Part shown: positions 1 to 7,544 of the stretch, one piece after another
How positions within the stretch are numbered: position 1 is the first letter of the stretch
How the letters are laid out: every line of letters begins with the position of its first letter
Assembly: GCA_035528065.1 (NCBI GenBank)
Contig: DATKZH010000661.1
Coordinates: 15,051-79,050, forward strand
DNA: 64,000 bases
Reading direction: 5' to 3'
Source: DATKZH01 sp035528065
GTDB taxonomy: Bacteria > Planctomycetota > Planctomycetia > Pirellulales > Thermoguttaceae
The notes under the pieces: generated by a model
Told to the model about the DNA's origin: nothing
The model's database searches: none
Seen by the model: the letters and a program-made list of their open reading frames with translations, nothing else
Program-made: the position numbers and the translations under genes

Positions 1-1
1 A

Positions 2-571
2 CACGCCGACCGCACCTACGAGAAGCTGATCAGTTGCCTGGCCCGCACGGAGTTCACCTTCCTGCTGGAGCCCGACCCGGCCTTGATCGATCCTCTGGTC
101 GATCTGGTTCAGAAGATGGTTGCGGGGATGGATTTCGTCGACTTCACCGGGCGCCTGCGGATCGGAATCGCGTTGAAGGAGTCGCTTCTGAACGCGCTCT
201 TCCACGGCACGCTGGAGATCTCGCCGGAGCAGATGGAGCAAGTCGAACACAAGCTTCTGGACGACCAGGAGGCAAGCCTGGTCGAACAGCGTCGAAGCCA
301 ATCGCCTTACCGGGATCGAAAGATCTTCGTCGACGTGCGAATCTCCAAGAGCGAGGCCCGGTTCGTGATTCGGGATGAAGGCCGGGGATTCGACGTCTCG
401 TCGTTTCCCGACCCCGAGGCCCCCGGCGCTTTGGAGGGAGAGAAGGGTCGGGGCCTGTCGCTGATGCGGACCTTCATGGACGACGTGACGTTCAACGACG
501 CCGGCAATGAAGTGACGATGATCAAACGGCGAGAGCACGAAGGCGACGCCCCCAAGAGCCCGAGCTCCTGA
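2..571 (+). CDS. HATPase_c anti-sigma-type kinase domain protein (5' truncated by window edge)
   Basis: The reading frame is open from the first bases of the window, so the true start lies upstream. What remains is a GHKL ATPase domain of the RsbW/SpoIIAB type. It shows an N-box-like ALKESLLNALFHG, a G1 box DEGRGFD and a G2 box EKGRGLSLMRTFMDDV. It closely resembles the C-terminal half of the next gene at 665, so the missing N-terminus is probably a response-regulator receiver domain (inference). Such domains phosphorylate STAS-domain antagonists in partner-switching control of sigma factors or phosphatases. It precedes a second receiver-HATPase gene and a STAS gene on the same strand, which supports one regulatory module. 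Confidence 0.85.
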   Translation, partial: HADRTYEKLISCLARTEFTFLLEPDPALIDPLVDLVQKMVAGMDFVDFTGRLRIGIALKESLLNALFHGTLEISPEQMEQVEHKLLDDQEASLVEQRRSQSPYRDRKIFVDVRISKSEARFVIRDEGRGFDVSSFPDPEAPGALEGEKGRGLSLMRTFMDDVTFNDAGNEVTMIKRREHEGDAPKSPSS

Positions 572-664
572 GATCCCGAGCGAAGAGATTCTCCCTCGCC
601 GATCGCAGCGGTCGTCGGCGAGTTACCCATGGGTCGCAAGCAGTGAGAACCGGTTACGAGAGAC

Positions 665-1576
665 GTGAAGATGCCCAGCGTACTGGTCGTCGACGACTTG
701 CCCGCCGATCGTCATCTGGTGGCGGAATACCTGAAGGACGACGCGTTCGAGCTCCGGTTCGCCGCCAACGGTGCCGAAGCGCTGGAGAAGCTGGAACAGG
801 GGATCCCGGACCTCGTGGTGACCGACCTGATGATGCCCGAGGTCGACGGCCTGGAACTGGTCCGCGCCTGCCGGAGCCGGTATCCCCTGGTGCCGGTCAT
901 CCTGATGACGTCCCAGGGCACCGAGGAGACGGTCGTCCAGGCGCTCAAGCAGGGCGCGGCCAGCTACGTCCCCAAGCACGCCTTCCCGCGGCGGCTGCTG
1001 AGCACGGTCCGCAACGTGCTGGCGGTCTCGGGGCGTCGCCGCGTCCACACGCGGCTGATGGAGTGCATGGACTGGACCGAATGCGCCTTCGCTCTGAAAA
1101 ACAATTCCGCCTTGATTCACCCGCTGATCACCTACTTGCAGGAGCGGACCAGCGACCTGGACGTTTGTGACGAGTCGGACCGCACGCGGATCGGCGTCGC
1201 CCTGGAAGAAGCCTTGGCCAACGCCCTCTATCACGGAAACCTCGAGGTCGGCTCCGAATTGCGGGGGGAGGACGACAAGGGTTATCACGCCTTGATCGTC
1301 GAGCGACTGAACACCTCTCCTTATCGGGATCGAAAGATTCACGTGGAAACCACGATGTCGCGCGAGCACGCCACGTTCGTGGTCCGCGACGAGGGCACGG
1401 GCTTCGATCCGTCGTCGCTTCCCGATCCGACCGACCCGGCCAATCTGGAGAAGGCCAGCGGCCGCGGCCTCCTTCTGATGCGAACCTTTATGGACGAAGT
1501 GGCGTATAACGGCGAAGGCAACGCCGTCGTGCTGACCAAGCGTCGCCGTCCGGACGCCGCCTCCAAGCCCCAATGA
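665..1576 (+). CDS. Response regulator receiver fused to HATPase_c (RsbW-like) domain
   Basis: A 303-residue two-domain regulator. The N-terminal receiver (about 5-120) has the acidic pair in VLVVDD, phospho-acceptor Asp54 in VVTDLMMPEVDG, the conserved Thr/Ser at 82-83 and Lys104. The C-terminal GHKL ATPase (about 140-295) shows the N box EEALANALYHGN (Asn186), G1 box DEGTGF (242-247) and G2 box GRGL (266-269). There is no HisKA dimerisation helix, so it is an anti-sigma-type serine kinase under receiver control and not a histidine kinase. It is paralogous to the truncated gene before it and followed by a STAS gene, its likely substrate. Phosphorylation of Asp54 probably gates the kinase domain (inference from architecture). 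Confidence 0.9.
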   Translation: MKMPSVLVVDDLPADRHLVAEYLKDDAFELRFAANGAEALEKLEQGIPDLVVTDLMMPEVDGLELVRACRSRYPLVPVILMTSQGTEETVVQALKQGAASYVPKHAFPRRLLSTVRNVLAVSGRRRVHTRLMECMDWTECAFALKNNSALIHPLITYLQERTSDLDVCDESDRTRIGVALEEALANALYHGNLEVGSELRGEDDKGYHALIVERLNTSPYRDRKIHVETTMSREHATFVVRDEGTGFDPSSLPDPTDPANLEKASGRGLLLMRTFMDEVAYNGEGNAVVLTKRRRPDAASKPQ

Positions 1577-1662
1577 GGATTCCTGACGTCCGAGACAACC
1601 GTCTTGCGCAACCGGGCTCATTACGCGACAAACAACGTTTTCCTCTTGTAGCGGGAATCAAG

Positions 1663-2025
1663 ATGTCCCAGCCGAGTATCTTCGAGACCGAAATCCGGGA
1701 TACCACGATCATCGTAGCGCCCCGCGGGGACGTGAGCACGCTGGCCGGAGAGGACGTCCACGCCGAGCTGCCCGGCTTGCTGGATCAGCTCCAAAAGAGC
1801 GAAATCAAGCACGTCGTCTTCGACCTGAAGAGGGCCTCCTACTTCGGATCGATCTTGCTCGGCGCGATGAGCGCCATGTGGGGCCGCATCCGCGCCCGCG
1901 GAGGAAAAATGGCCGTCTGCAACGTCTCCGACACGGGCAAGGAAATCCTGCACGTCTCGAAGTTCGACACCCTCTGGCCCGTCTGTGACTCGCGGGAAGA
2001 GGCCCTGAAAACCGTCCTCGAATAG
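1663..2025 (+). CDS. STAS-domain anti-sigma-factor antagonist
   Basis: A 120-residue single STAS domain (SpoIIAA/RsbV family), the usual length. The start is placed at the ATG giving MSQPSIFETE; a longer in-frame start at 1573 overlaps the previous gene and adds a non-homologous leader. The signature loop, normally DSSGL or DSTGL, reads YFGSILLGAM, keeping one serine (Ser63) at or next to the phosphorylated position but losing the preceding Asp and the Gly. C-terminal features (RARGGKMAVCNVS) are typical. It directly follows two RsbW-like kinase genes, so it is probably their phosphorylatable partner. The altered loop leaves open whether it is phosphorylated. Confidence 0.85.
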   Translation: MSQPSIFETEIRDTTIIVAPRGDVSTLAGEDVHAELPGLLDQLQKSEIKHVVFDLKRASYFGSILLGAMSAMWGRIRARGGKMAVCNVSDTGKEILHVSKFDTLWPVCDSREEALKTVLE

Positions 2026-2149
2026 TACTACCGCGCCTGCTCTCCCGCGGATGTGCGTTTGAATCGAGAGCTGCGCTGCCGGCAGTCTCATGCCAGCAGG
2101 CGCAAATCCCGAGCGTTTTGCAGAACGGGCGCTGTCGTACTACGGATGG

Positions 2150-2241
2150 TTGCATTGCCAATGATCCCCCGACGTGGACCGGAGCCTTGTGTCCCGGGCT
2201 TCCGGTGGAAGCCCTCCGTTCATTGGCTATGCAAGGCTCAA
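2150..2241 (+). repeat. 92-bp dispersed element, family A, copy 1
   Basis: Nearly identical to the reverse complement of 18903-18994, and the two copies are the same length. The ends form an imperfect inverted repeat (TTGCATTGCCAATG at the left; CATTGGCTATGCAA at the right), as in a MITE or REP-like element. The interior contains CCCGGGCTTCCGGTGGAAGC. A third, diverged relative with the same ends is at 53135-53237. Confidence 0.75.
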
Positions 2242-2262
2242 ATGGGGTGGATGCCGAAACCA

Positions 2263-2494
2263 GTCGGTTTCACCCGACCGGTGGTCTGCCACCAGCTTTA
2301 GCTGGTGGGAAGGGAGCCAATCCCCACCGGAACGAGCCGGCTTCAGCCGGGCTTCTCGACAAAGGGGGCTCAACCGACTCCAGGTGTCTGAAGACCGGCC
2401 GAGAAGCCCGGCTTCAGCCGGCTCGAGTCACCGCGTGGGGCCCTCTTTCCACCAGCTCAAGCTGTTGGCAGACAGTCTGTCGGCTGAAGCCGAC
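2263..2494. repeat. Nested palindromic compound repeat, family B, copy 1
   Basis: Three nested inverted repeats enclose a 41-base core. The outer pair is GTCGGTTTCACCCGAC / GTCGGCTGAAGCCGAC. The middle pair is CCACCAGCTTTAGCTGGTGG / CCACCAGCTCAAGCTGTTGG, which is itself palindromic. The inner 25-bp arms are at 2334-2358 and 2400-2424. The core lies at 2359-2399. A second copy at 53299-53529 has the same arms in the same order, but its core is the reverse complement of this one. Confidence 0.8.
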
Positions 2495-2737
2495 TTCCAC
2501 GCCCGGTACGGAGCAGCCCCCGCAGGCGGCCCCCGACCGCCGCAGACACACGATTGTCGGGTAAACGGGAGCGAACGCGTTCCGGGGAGCCGAAAGGAAG
2601 TGGCGGACGTTTTCCTTTCTTTTCTGCGCTCCGGAGGCCAAGATTCTATTAGCCGTTGCGAATACCGCTTTGGCACCGTAGATCCTCCTCGATAGGGATC
2701 CGGTCATTCCCCGCGAACCCCAACATTGGGTGGGACG

Positions 2738-3814
2738 ATGTCACCAACCGACGTGCATCCAGAGCTGGGCTCGAGCCGGCACGGGCCTGCGTCCGCGGAG
2801 TTGGCCATCCGCACCGAGCACCTGACGAAGATCTACGGCAACCGCCTGATTGCCGTCAACGACATGAGCCTGGAGGTCCCCCGCGGTTCGATATTCGGGC
2901 TTCTGGGGCCGAATGGCGCTGGGAAGACGACCACGCTCAAGCTCCTATTGGGTCTACAACGCCCCACGGCGGGACGGGCCGAGGTGTTCGGGCACCCCTG
3001 CGGGCCGAATGCCATCGCCGTGCGAAGCACGATCGGCTACCTCCCTACCAACCCGCAGCTACCCGGAAACCTCAGACCCACGGAATACCTCGACCTGCTC
3101 GGCCAGCTTTGCCGGCTTCCCCGCGAGGTCCGCAAGCCGCGATTCGCCTCGCTGCTTCGGGCCGTGGGACTATTGGGGGCCACCGATCAGAAGATCCAGA
3201 CGTTTTCCACCGGGATGTGCACCCGGCTGGGCATCGCCGCCTCGCTGGTCGGCGACCCGCCCTTGTTGCTCTGGGACGAGCCCACCGCCGGGCTGGATCC
3301 CTCGGCACGTCGATTCACCATCGATTTGATCCGCGAGTTGGGCAAGACGCGGACCGTCGTCATCGCGACCCACATACTCGGCGACATCGACCAGATCTGC
3401 GACCACGTCGGCGTGATGCACGAGGGCCGGATGATCTTCAGCGGCGCGATGCACGACATGAAGCAACGCCTCCGCCGCGACGAAATCAGCCTGGAGTTGG
3501 AAGGCACGGGCGAGGACTTCCTGCAACTGGCCCAACAGGCCGACGGCCTGGACGGCGTCGACGCGCGGGCGGAGGCCGGCCGTACGCTGGTGGTCAGGGT
3601 ATCCGACTCCCGCAGTCGGGCCGACGCCCTGGCCGACGTGCTCAAGCTGGTCGATTCCAGCAGTCTTGCCCTCGCCGCCATCCACTCCGGGTACAACGAG
3701 ACGGAAAACGCCTACCTGCAACTGCTCCAAGAGGACGTAGCCCATGGCTTCCAACGGTTCGACCTCGACGCCCGGCACCCGACTGATGCCGTTTCTGGCG
3801 ATCCTCCGGCATGA
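2738..3814 (+). CDS. ABC transporter ATP-binding protein
   Basis: A 358-residue nucleotide-binding subunit of an ABC-2-type exporter. Walker A is GPNGAGKTT (about 57-65), the signature is a divergent FSTGM in place of LSGGQ (about 156-160), and Walker B with the catalytic Glu is LLLWDEPTAGLDP (about 177-187). An H-loop histidine follows in VVIATHILGD. The C-terminal extension of about 100 residues is typical of CcmA/NatA-like proteins that pair with one permease. The start was set at the ATG at 2738; a TTG 12 bases upstream is possible. The 3' end overlaps the permease gene by 71 bases, showing translational coupling. The substrate cannot be told from sequence. Confidence 0.93.
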   Translation: MSPTDVHPELGSSRHGPASAELAIRTEHLTKIYGNRLIAVNDMSLEVPRGSIFGLLGPNGAGKTTTLKLLLGLQRPTAGRAEVFGHPCGPNAIAVRSTIGYLPTNPQLPGNLRPTEYLDLLGQLCRLPREVRKPRFASLLRAVGLLGATDQKIQTFSTGMCTRLGIAASLVGDPPLLLWDEPTAGLDPSARRFTIDLIRELGKTRTVVIATHILGDIDQICDHVGVMHEGRMIFSGAMHDMKQRLRRDEISLELEGTGEDFLQLAQQADGLDGVDARAEAGRTLVVRVSDSRSRADALADVLKLVDSSSLALAAIHSGYNETENAYLQLLQEDVAHGFQRFDLDARHPTDAVSGDPPA

Positions 3815-4664
3815 TCTCCGCTCCCTGACGAGCACCTGGTTAATGCGGCTTTGGCTGATCGCCACCGCCGTGCTGACCATGGTCGTCGCGCTGAGTAGCT
3901 GGGACCGGTTCCAGACGGCGCCGATGATCGCCTCGCTCTTGTTTCCCTACCTGGTCTTTCCCTGGTTTCTCGTGGTGATGGTGCTGGGGATCAGTCCGGT
4001 GTCGGGATCGCGGGCGGAAGCGTTGGCCGACGGGATCCTCAGCCGCCCGGTGACCCGCTACGAGTATCTGCTGGCCACCTGGTCGGCGAGAGTGCTCGTG
4101 GTGTTGGGCGTCTACCTGGTCGTCCTGATTCCGGCGATCTGGCTGCTCAGCCGGTTGGAGCGGCCCGTGCCCGAGGATTCGGTGACCCTCTACGGCATGT
4201 GCGGTGCCTTGGGCGTGGTGGGGCTGGTGTTGACGTTCCAGGTGTCGCTGGCGTTCCTGCTGGGGACCGTGTTGCGAACGCCGATCTTGACGATGGTGGT
4301 GCTCCTGTTCCTCTGGTACCCGGTCAACGGCATTTTGAACGGCTTTCAATTGGAGGAGTTTTCGCCGCTCTCCCTGAGTCAGGCGATCCCCACGTTGCTC
4401 CGGCAGCCGTGGAGCGAGGCCGAAAAGGACGTGCCCGAAGAGATCACCGACGAGGATATGGAGGCGTTGGCCCGCCAGGCGCAGCAGTTTCTGAGCATCC
4501 TCGGGGGGGGCCAGCCGCCGAAGCAGGCCCCGGCCGAGGCCCCCTTCTTCGACCGCGAGGAGTTCGAGGACTTCTCGCTGACCCGCGTCGTGCTCGCCTA
4601 CGGGGGTCTCACGGTGCTGGCCGTCGTTTTGGCCACCGTCTGCTTCTGCCGGCGTGATCTCTGA
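3744..4664 (+). CDS. ABC-2 type transporter permease
   Basis: A 306-residue membrane protein with about six hydrophobic segments, for example LIATAVLTMVVAL near the N-terminus, VFPWFLVVMVLGI, VLVVLGVYLVVLIPAIWLL, and a final LTVLAVVLATVCFC. A hydrophilic, acidic loop (DVPEEITDEDMEAL onward) lies before the last helix. The segment SGSRAEALADGILSRPVTR is typical of ABC-2 permeases that act with a NatA-like ATPase. The start at 3744 has GAGGA eight bases upstream inside the ATPase gene; a later ATG at 3786 lacks one. It works with the overlapping ATPase gene in export of an unknown substrate. Confidence 0.9.
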   Translation: MASNGSTSTPGTRLMPFLAILRHDLRSLTSTWLMRLWLIATAVLTMVVALSSWDRFQTAPMIASLLFPYLVFPWFLVVMVLGISPVSGSRAEALADGILSRPVTRYEYLLATWSARVLVVLGVYLVVLIPAIWLLSRLERPVPEDSVTLYGMCGALGVVGLVLTFQVSLAFLLGTVLRTPILTMVVLLFLWYPVNGILNGFQLEEFSPLSLSQAIPTLLRQPWSEAEKDVPEEITDEDMEALARQAQQFLSILGGGQPPKQAPAEAPFFDREEFEDFSLTRVVLAYGGLTVLAVVLATVCFCRRDL

Positions 4665-5222
4665 ACGCCCACGGAGAGCCGCTTTCGGAGTTTTTCCAGA
4701 AATTCCGTCCCTCAGGGCCAAGATCCGGCCGGTCCAGACGAATAGAAGAGCGAATCGAGGTCAGAGCGTCCCGATAGCCACGATGGTCTGCGACGGGGCC
4801 GCAGAGCTCGCATCGACCTTCTCGTTCCCAGGCTCCGCCTGGGGTTGCACTACCGCGAGGCTCCGCCTCGCCCCAAGACAAGACACGGCAGCCGAGCTCT
4901 CGTCTCGCATGCAGACGGCGGGCAAAGCCTAAAAGCGAGGACCGGAGAGGACCGGTCGAAAGAGGACTTTCCTCATTCCCCACGGGCCCATGCCGCGGGG
5001 CCGGGGTTTAATAACTGGCCGGTGGAGTCGTCAAACCTTGGCTACCTCGTTCCCAAGCTTCAGGTTGAACAGAGCATAGCTGAGGCTCAGGCCGAGGCGC
5101 GTTTCGGAAGCTGACGAGTGCTTGAGCCGGTTGGAGATGGCACCTATTCCGGGGGGTGGTTAGGGCGCCGGAACTTCTTGTGACTACAGTTACCTTGTTG
5201 TGATGGCAGAGGGAGAACTCCC
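4665..5222. other. Intergenic region, no gene recognised
   Basis: About 560 bases. It includes the GTTCCCAGGC-type palindrome cluster at 4822-4876 and otherwise nothing recognisable. The short open frames here have no ribosome-binding site or protein-like composition. The Shine-Dalgarno-like AGAGGGAG at the right edge serves the gene at 5223. Confidence 0.5.
4822..4876. repeat. GTTCCCAGGC-type palindromic repeats
   Basis: Two adjacent short palindromes, GTTCCCAGGCTCCGCCTGGG and GCGAGGCTCCGCCTCGC. The same pair in the same order recurs at 7053-7157, and related GTTCCCAAGC palindromes lie at 48728-48790. Confidence 0.7.
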
Positions 5223-6986
5223 ATGTTGCGGAAATCGATTGCGCTAGTGGCTTTGGCGTTGCCGGGACTGATGCTTCAGCCTGGGGTGGCCGACGAGCCG
5301 CTGCCCCCGGCCAGCCAATGGCTCCCGGCGAGCACTCCGCTCGTCTTCGAGCTGTCCAAGCCCGACGCCTTCCTCGATCTGGTCCTCGATCCTGAGGTGG
5401 CCGACACGATCACCTCCTTACCCGCCTTCCAACGGCAAGCCGCGCAGCCCGGCTTCCGGCAGTTCATGGGCGTGATCGACTACCTGGAGTTCCGGTTGGG
5501 AACCGATTGGCGTACGGGCCTGCGCAAGCTGGTGGGCGGCGGGGTCACATTGGCCGCGGGACCCAAGGAAAGCGTCATCCTGATGGTCGACGCCAAAGAC
5601 GCCAAGATGCTCAACGAGCTGCACGAGATCGTCGTCGGCTTCGCCCGGGAGCAGGCCGAGAAAGAGGGCAACCCAAGCCGGGTCGCTTCGGCCGAGTATC
5701 GGGGCGTGACCGGGTGGACGCTCAGTCCGAACCAGGCGCATGCGATCATCGGGAACCGCCTCCTGATCTCCAACAAGCCCGACGCCCTGAAGGCCGTGAT
5801 CGACGTCCGCGAGGACGCCGCCGCCAAGCGATTGGCCGACCTGCCCGCCTACCAGGCCGCGAAAAAGGCGGCCGGGCCGGATGCCGTGGCCACGACGTAC
5901 GTCAACCTGGAGATACTCAAACAAGTCCCCGGGCTGAAGAAGGCCCTGAACGATGAGACGAATCCGCTCGTCGCCCTGCTCTTTGCCGGAGTGACCGAGG
6001 CGGTGCGGGAGTCGAACTGGTTGGCGATGGGCCTGCACGTGGAAGGGAAGACGCTCAAGCTCGCGGCCGCCGTCGACGGCAAGGTGACGGACCCGGCCGG
6101 GGCGGCCGCGTTCGCCCAGCCCGCCGAGCCGGAAGGAGGCGCGCTGCCCCACTTCTCCGTCCCCGGCCTCATCGCCGGCATGAGCTTCTACCGCGACCTG
6201 CACGGGTTCTACGCGGCCAAAGATGAGCTGTTTCCGGAGAGGTCCTCCGGGCTGATCTTCTTCGAGAACATGATGGGGATCTTCTTCACCGGTCGGGACC
6301 TGACCGAGGAGGTGCTGGCCGAGACCGGGCCCGAGGTCCGCGTGGTGGTCGCCGAGCAGGAATACGACCCGGCGGTGGGGACGCCCGGCGTCAAGATCCC
6401 CGCGTTCGCGCTGGTCCTGCGGCTCCGGAACCCCGACAAGTTCGGCGTGGTCGTCGAGGAAGCGTGGCAGAAGGCCCTCGGCCTGATCAACTTCACGCGG
6501 GGCCAGCAGGCGCTGCCCGGGCTGATCATCGACAAGCCGACGCACGGCGATACGAAGTACTCGATCGCCTACTTCTCGACCTCCGCCGAAGACGACAAGG
6601 AGAACCTCGACACGCGATTCAACCTCCGCCCGTCCCTGGCCATGCTCGACGACTACCTGATCCTCAGCTCCGCCGAGGGGCTCACCCGGGACCTGATCGA
6701 CGCCGCCAAAAAGGAGATCGCCGCCACGGTCGAGCCGCTGGCCGCGGTCCATAGCTCGGTCCAGATCGACGGTCGACACCTGGCCTCGATCCTGGGGGCC
6801 AACCGGGCGCACTTGGTGCGTCAAAACATGGTCGAGGACGGCAACACGCAAGAGCAAGCCGAAACCCAAATCGACCTCCTCCTGACGGTGGCCGAATATC
6901 TGGGCAAGTTGAAGCTCGACGTGGGAACCCGCGACGGAAACACCCAGGCGAGCATCGAGCTCGAGCTGAACGTGGGGGGCGAATGA
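5223..6986 (+). CDS. Exported protein of unknown function (DUF3352-like)
   Basis: A 587-residue protein with a signal peptide (MLRKSIALVALALPGLML, cleavage likely near GVADE). The mature part alternates short amphipathic helices and strands, with phrases such as GNRLLISNKPDALKAVID and DDYLILSSAEGLTRDLID. These resemble DUF3352-type proteins common in planctomycetes, where such pseudo-repeats fold as beta-rich exported domains. No catalytic motif or membrane helix is visible after the signal. A strong AGAGGGAG ribosome-binding site precedes the ATG. It is probably periplasmic; the function is unknown and the family call is from resemblance only. Confidence 0.8.
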   Translation: MLRKSIALVALALPGLMLQPGVADEPLPPASQWLPASTPLVFELSKPDAFLDLVLDPEVADTITSLPAFQRQAAQPGFRQFMGVIDYLEFRLGTDWRTGLRKLVGGGVTLAAGPKESVILMVDAKDAKMLNELHEIVVGFAREQAEKEGNPSRVASAEYRGVTGWTLSPNQAHAIIGNRLLISNKPDALKAVIDVREDAAAKRLADLPAYQAAKKAAGPDAVATTYVNLEILKQVPGLKKALNDETNPLVALLFAGVTEAVRESNWLAMGLHVEGKTLKLAAAVDGKVTDPAGAAAFAQPAEPEGGALPHFSVPGLIAGMSFYRDLHGFYAAKDELFPERSSGLIFFENMMGIFFTGRDLTEEVLAETGPEVRVVVAEQEYDPAVGTPGVKIPAFALVLRLRNPDKFGVVVEEAWQKALGLINFTRGQQALPGLIIDKPTHGDTKYSIAYFSTSAEDDKENLDTRFNLRPSLAMLDDYLILSSAEGLTRDLIDAAKKEIAATVEPLAAVHSSVQIDGRHLASILGANRAHLVRQNMVEDGNTQEQAETQIDLLLTVAEYLGKLKLDVGTRDGNTQASIELELNVGGE

Positions 6987-7000
6987 GAGGGCGCGGCCGT

Positions 7001-7157
7001 GTGCCACTGCTTCGCAGAAGCAGTGTGGCGCCGGACGCCCGACAAGACCACCTCGTTCCCAGGCCCCGCCTGGGAACGCACTACCGCGAGGCTCTGCCTC
7101 GCCCGGGCAGGCTGCCCCTGCCCGGCATGGCGTGCCCAGGCAGAGCCTGGGCACGAG
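7001..7157. repeat. Cluster of short palindromic repeats
   Basis: The left part is a hairpin, GTGCCACTGCTTCGCAGAAG and its return strand (7001-7029). It is followed from 7053 by GTTCCCAGGCCCCGCCTGGG, a GCGAGGCTCTGCCTCGC palindrome, then GGGCAGG..CCTGCCC and GTGCCCAGGC..GCCTGGGCAC pairs. The order matches the cluster at 4822-4876. Confidence 0.65.
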
Positions 7158-7196
7158 ACGGTACGAGTCGGCACGAGTCGTGGAGGTACCCGATCG

Positions 7197-7382
7197 ATGC
7201 ACGAACCGGCAAGCTTCTTCGTCGGCTGGGGCACGCTTTCGCTGATCAACGCGGGCCTTGCGCAGAGCAAGGGCCGAACCGGCTTCCTTTGGTGGCTGAT
7301 CTCACTGGTCCTCGGACCCCTGGCCACCTTTCTGATCGTGGTCCTGCCACCGGTCAGAACACAACAGACCATAAGTGGTTAG
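7197..7382 (+). CDS. Small membrane protein
   Basis: A 61-residue protein beginning MHEPASFFVGWGTLSLINAG, with one or two hydrophobic stretches (SLINAGLA and WWLISLVLGPLATFLIVVLP). It resembles small bacterial proteins with an N-terminal helix, a short basic loop (QSKGRTGF) and a C-terminal helix. A good GGAGG lies about ten bases before the ATG. The same frame is open farther upstream through palindromic repeats, but that part is unlikely to be translated. No function can be assigned. Confidence 0.6.
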   Translation: MHEPASFFVGWGTLSLINAGLAQSKGRTGFLWWLISLVLGPLATFLIVVLPPVRTQQTISG

Positions 7383-7413
7383 GATCGTTCAAGAAATAAG
7401 CGTCGCAAGAAAC

Positions 7414-7469
7414 GTAGTCGTCACACTCCGCCGTGACGTCATGTCATCACGGCGGAGCGTGATGACTAC
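7414..7469. repeat. Inverted repeat (GTAGTC family)
   Basis: 23-base arms, starting GTAGTCGTCACACTCCGCCG and returning as CGGCGGAGCGTGATGACTAC, around a loop of about ten bases. Two or three mismatches. It lies between the small membrane gene and the DUF1800 gene and could act as a terminator in RNA, although no T-run follows. Confidence 0.65.
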
Positions 7470-7544
7470 ACGGAGGCCCTTGGGGCCGCGGGCTCCGGCA
7501 GGAGCGCCGAACAGGTTTCTAGAAAGCCAATAGGGGGACCGTCC

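Larger units (their letters stand above)
2026..2737. other. Repeat-filled intergenic region
   Basis: About 710 bases without a credible gene. It holds one copy of the 92-bp element (2150-2241) and one 232-bp nested palindrome (2263-2494), described separately. Short open frames here are products of the repeats. The last 240 bases before the ABC transporter gene show no clear promoter by eye. Confidence 0.6.

Noticed and set aside
2118..2695. Several short open frames (148 to 173 residues) in the repeat region after the STAS gene.
   Set aside because: They run through the two dispersed repeats and change frame between them; none has a ribosome-binding site or protein-like sequence.
5418..7202. 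A 594-residue minus-strand open frame opposite the DUF3352-like gene.
   Set aside because: It lacks a ribosome-binding site and any family motif, and its composition is typical of antisense frames.
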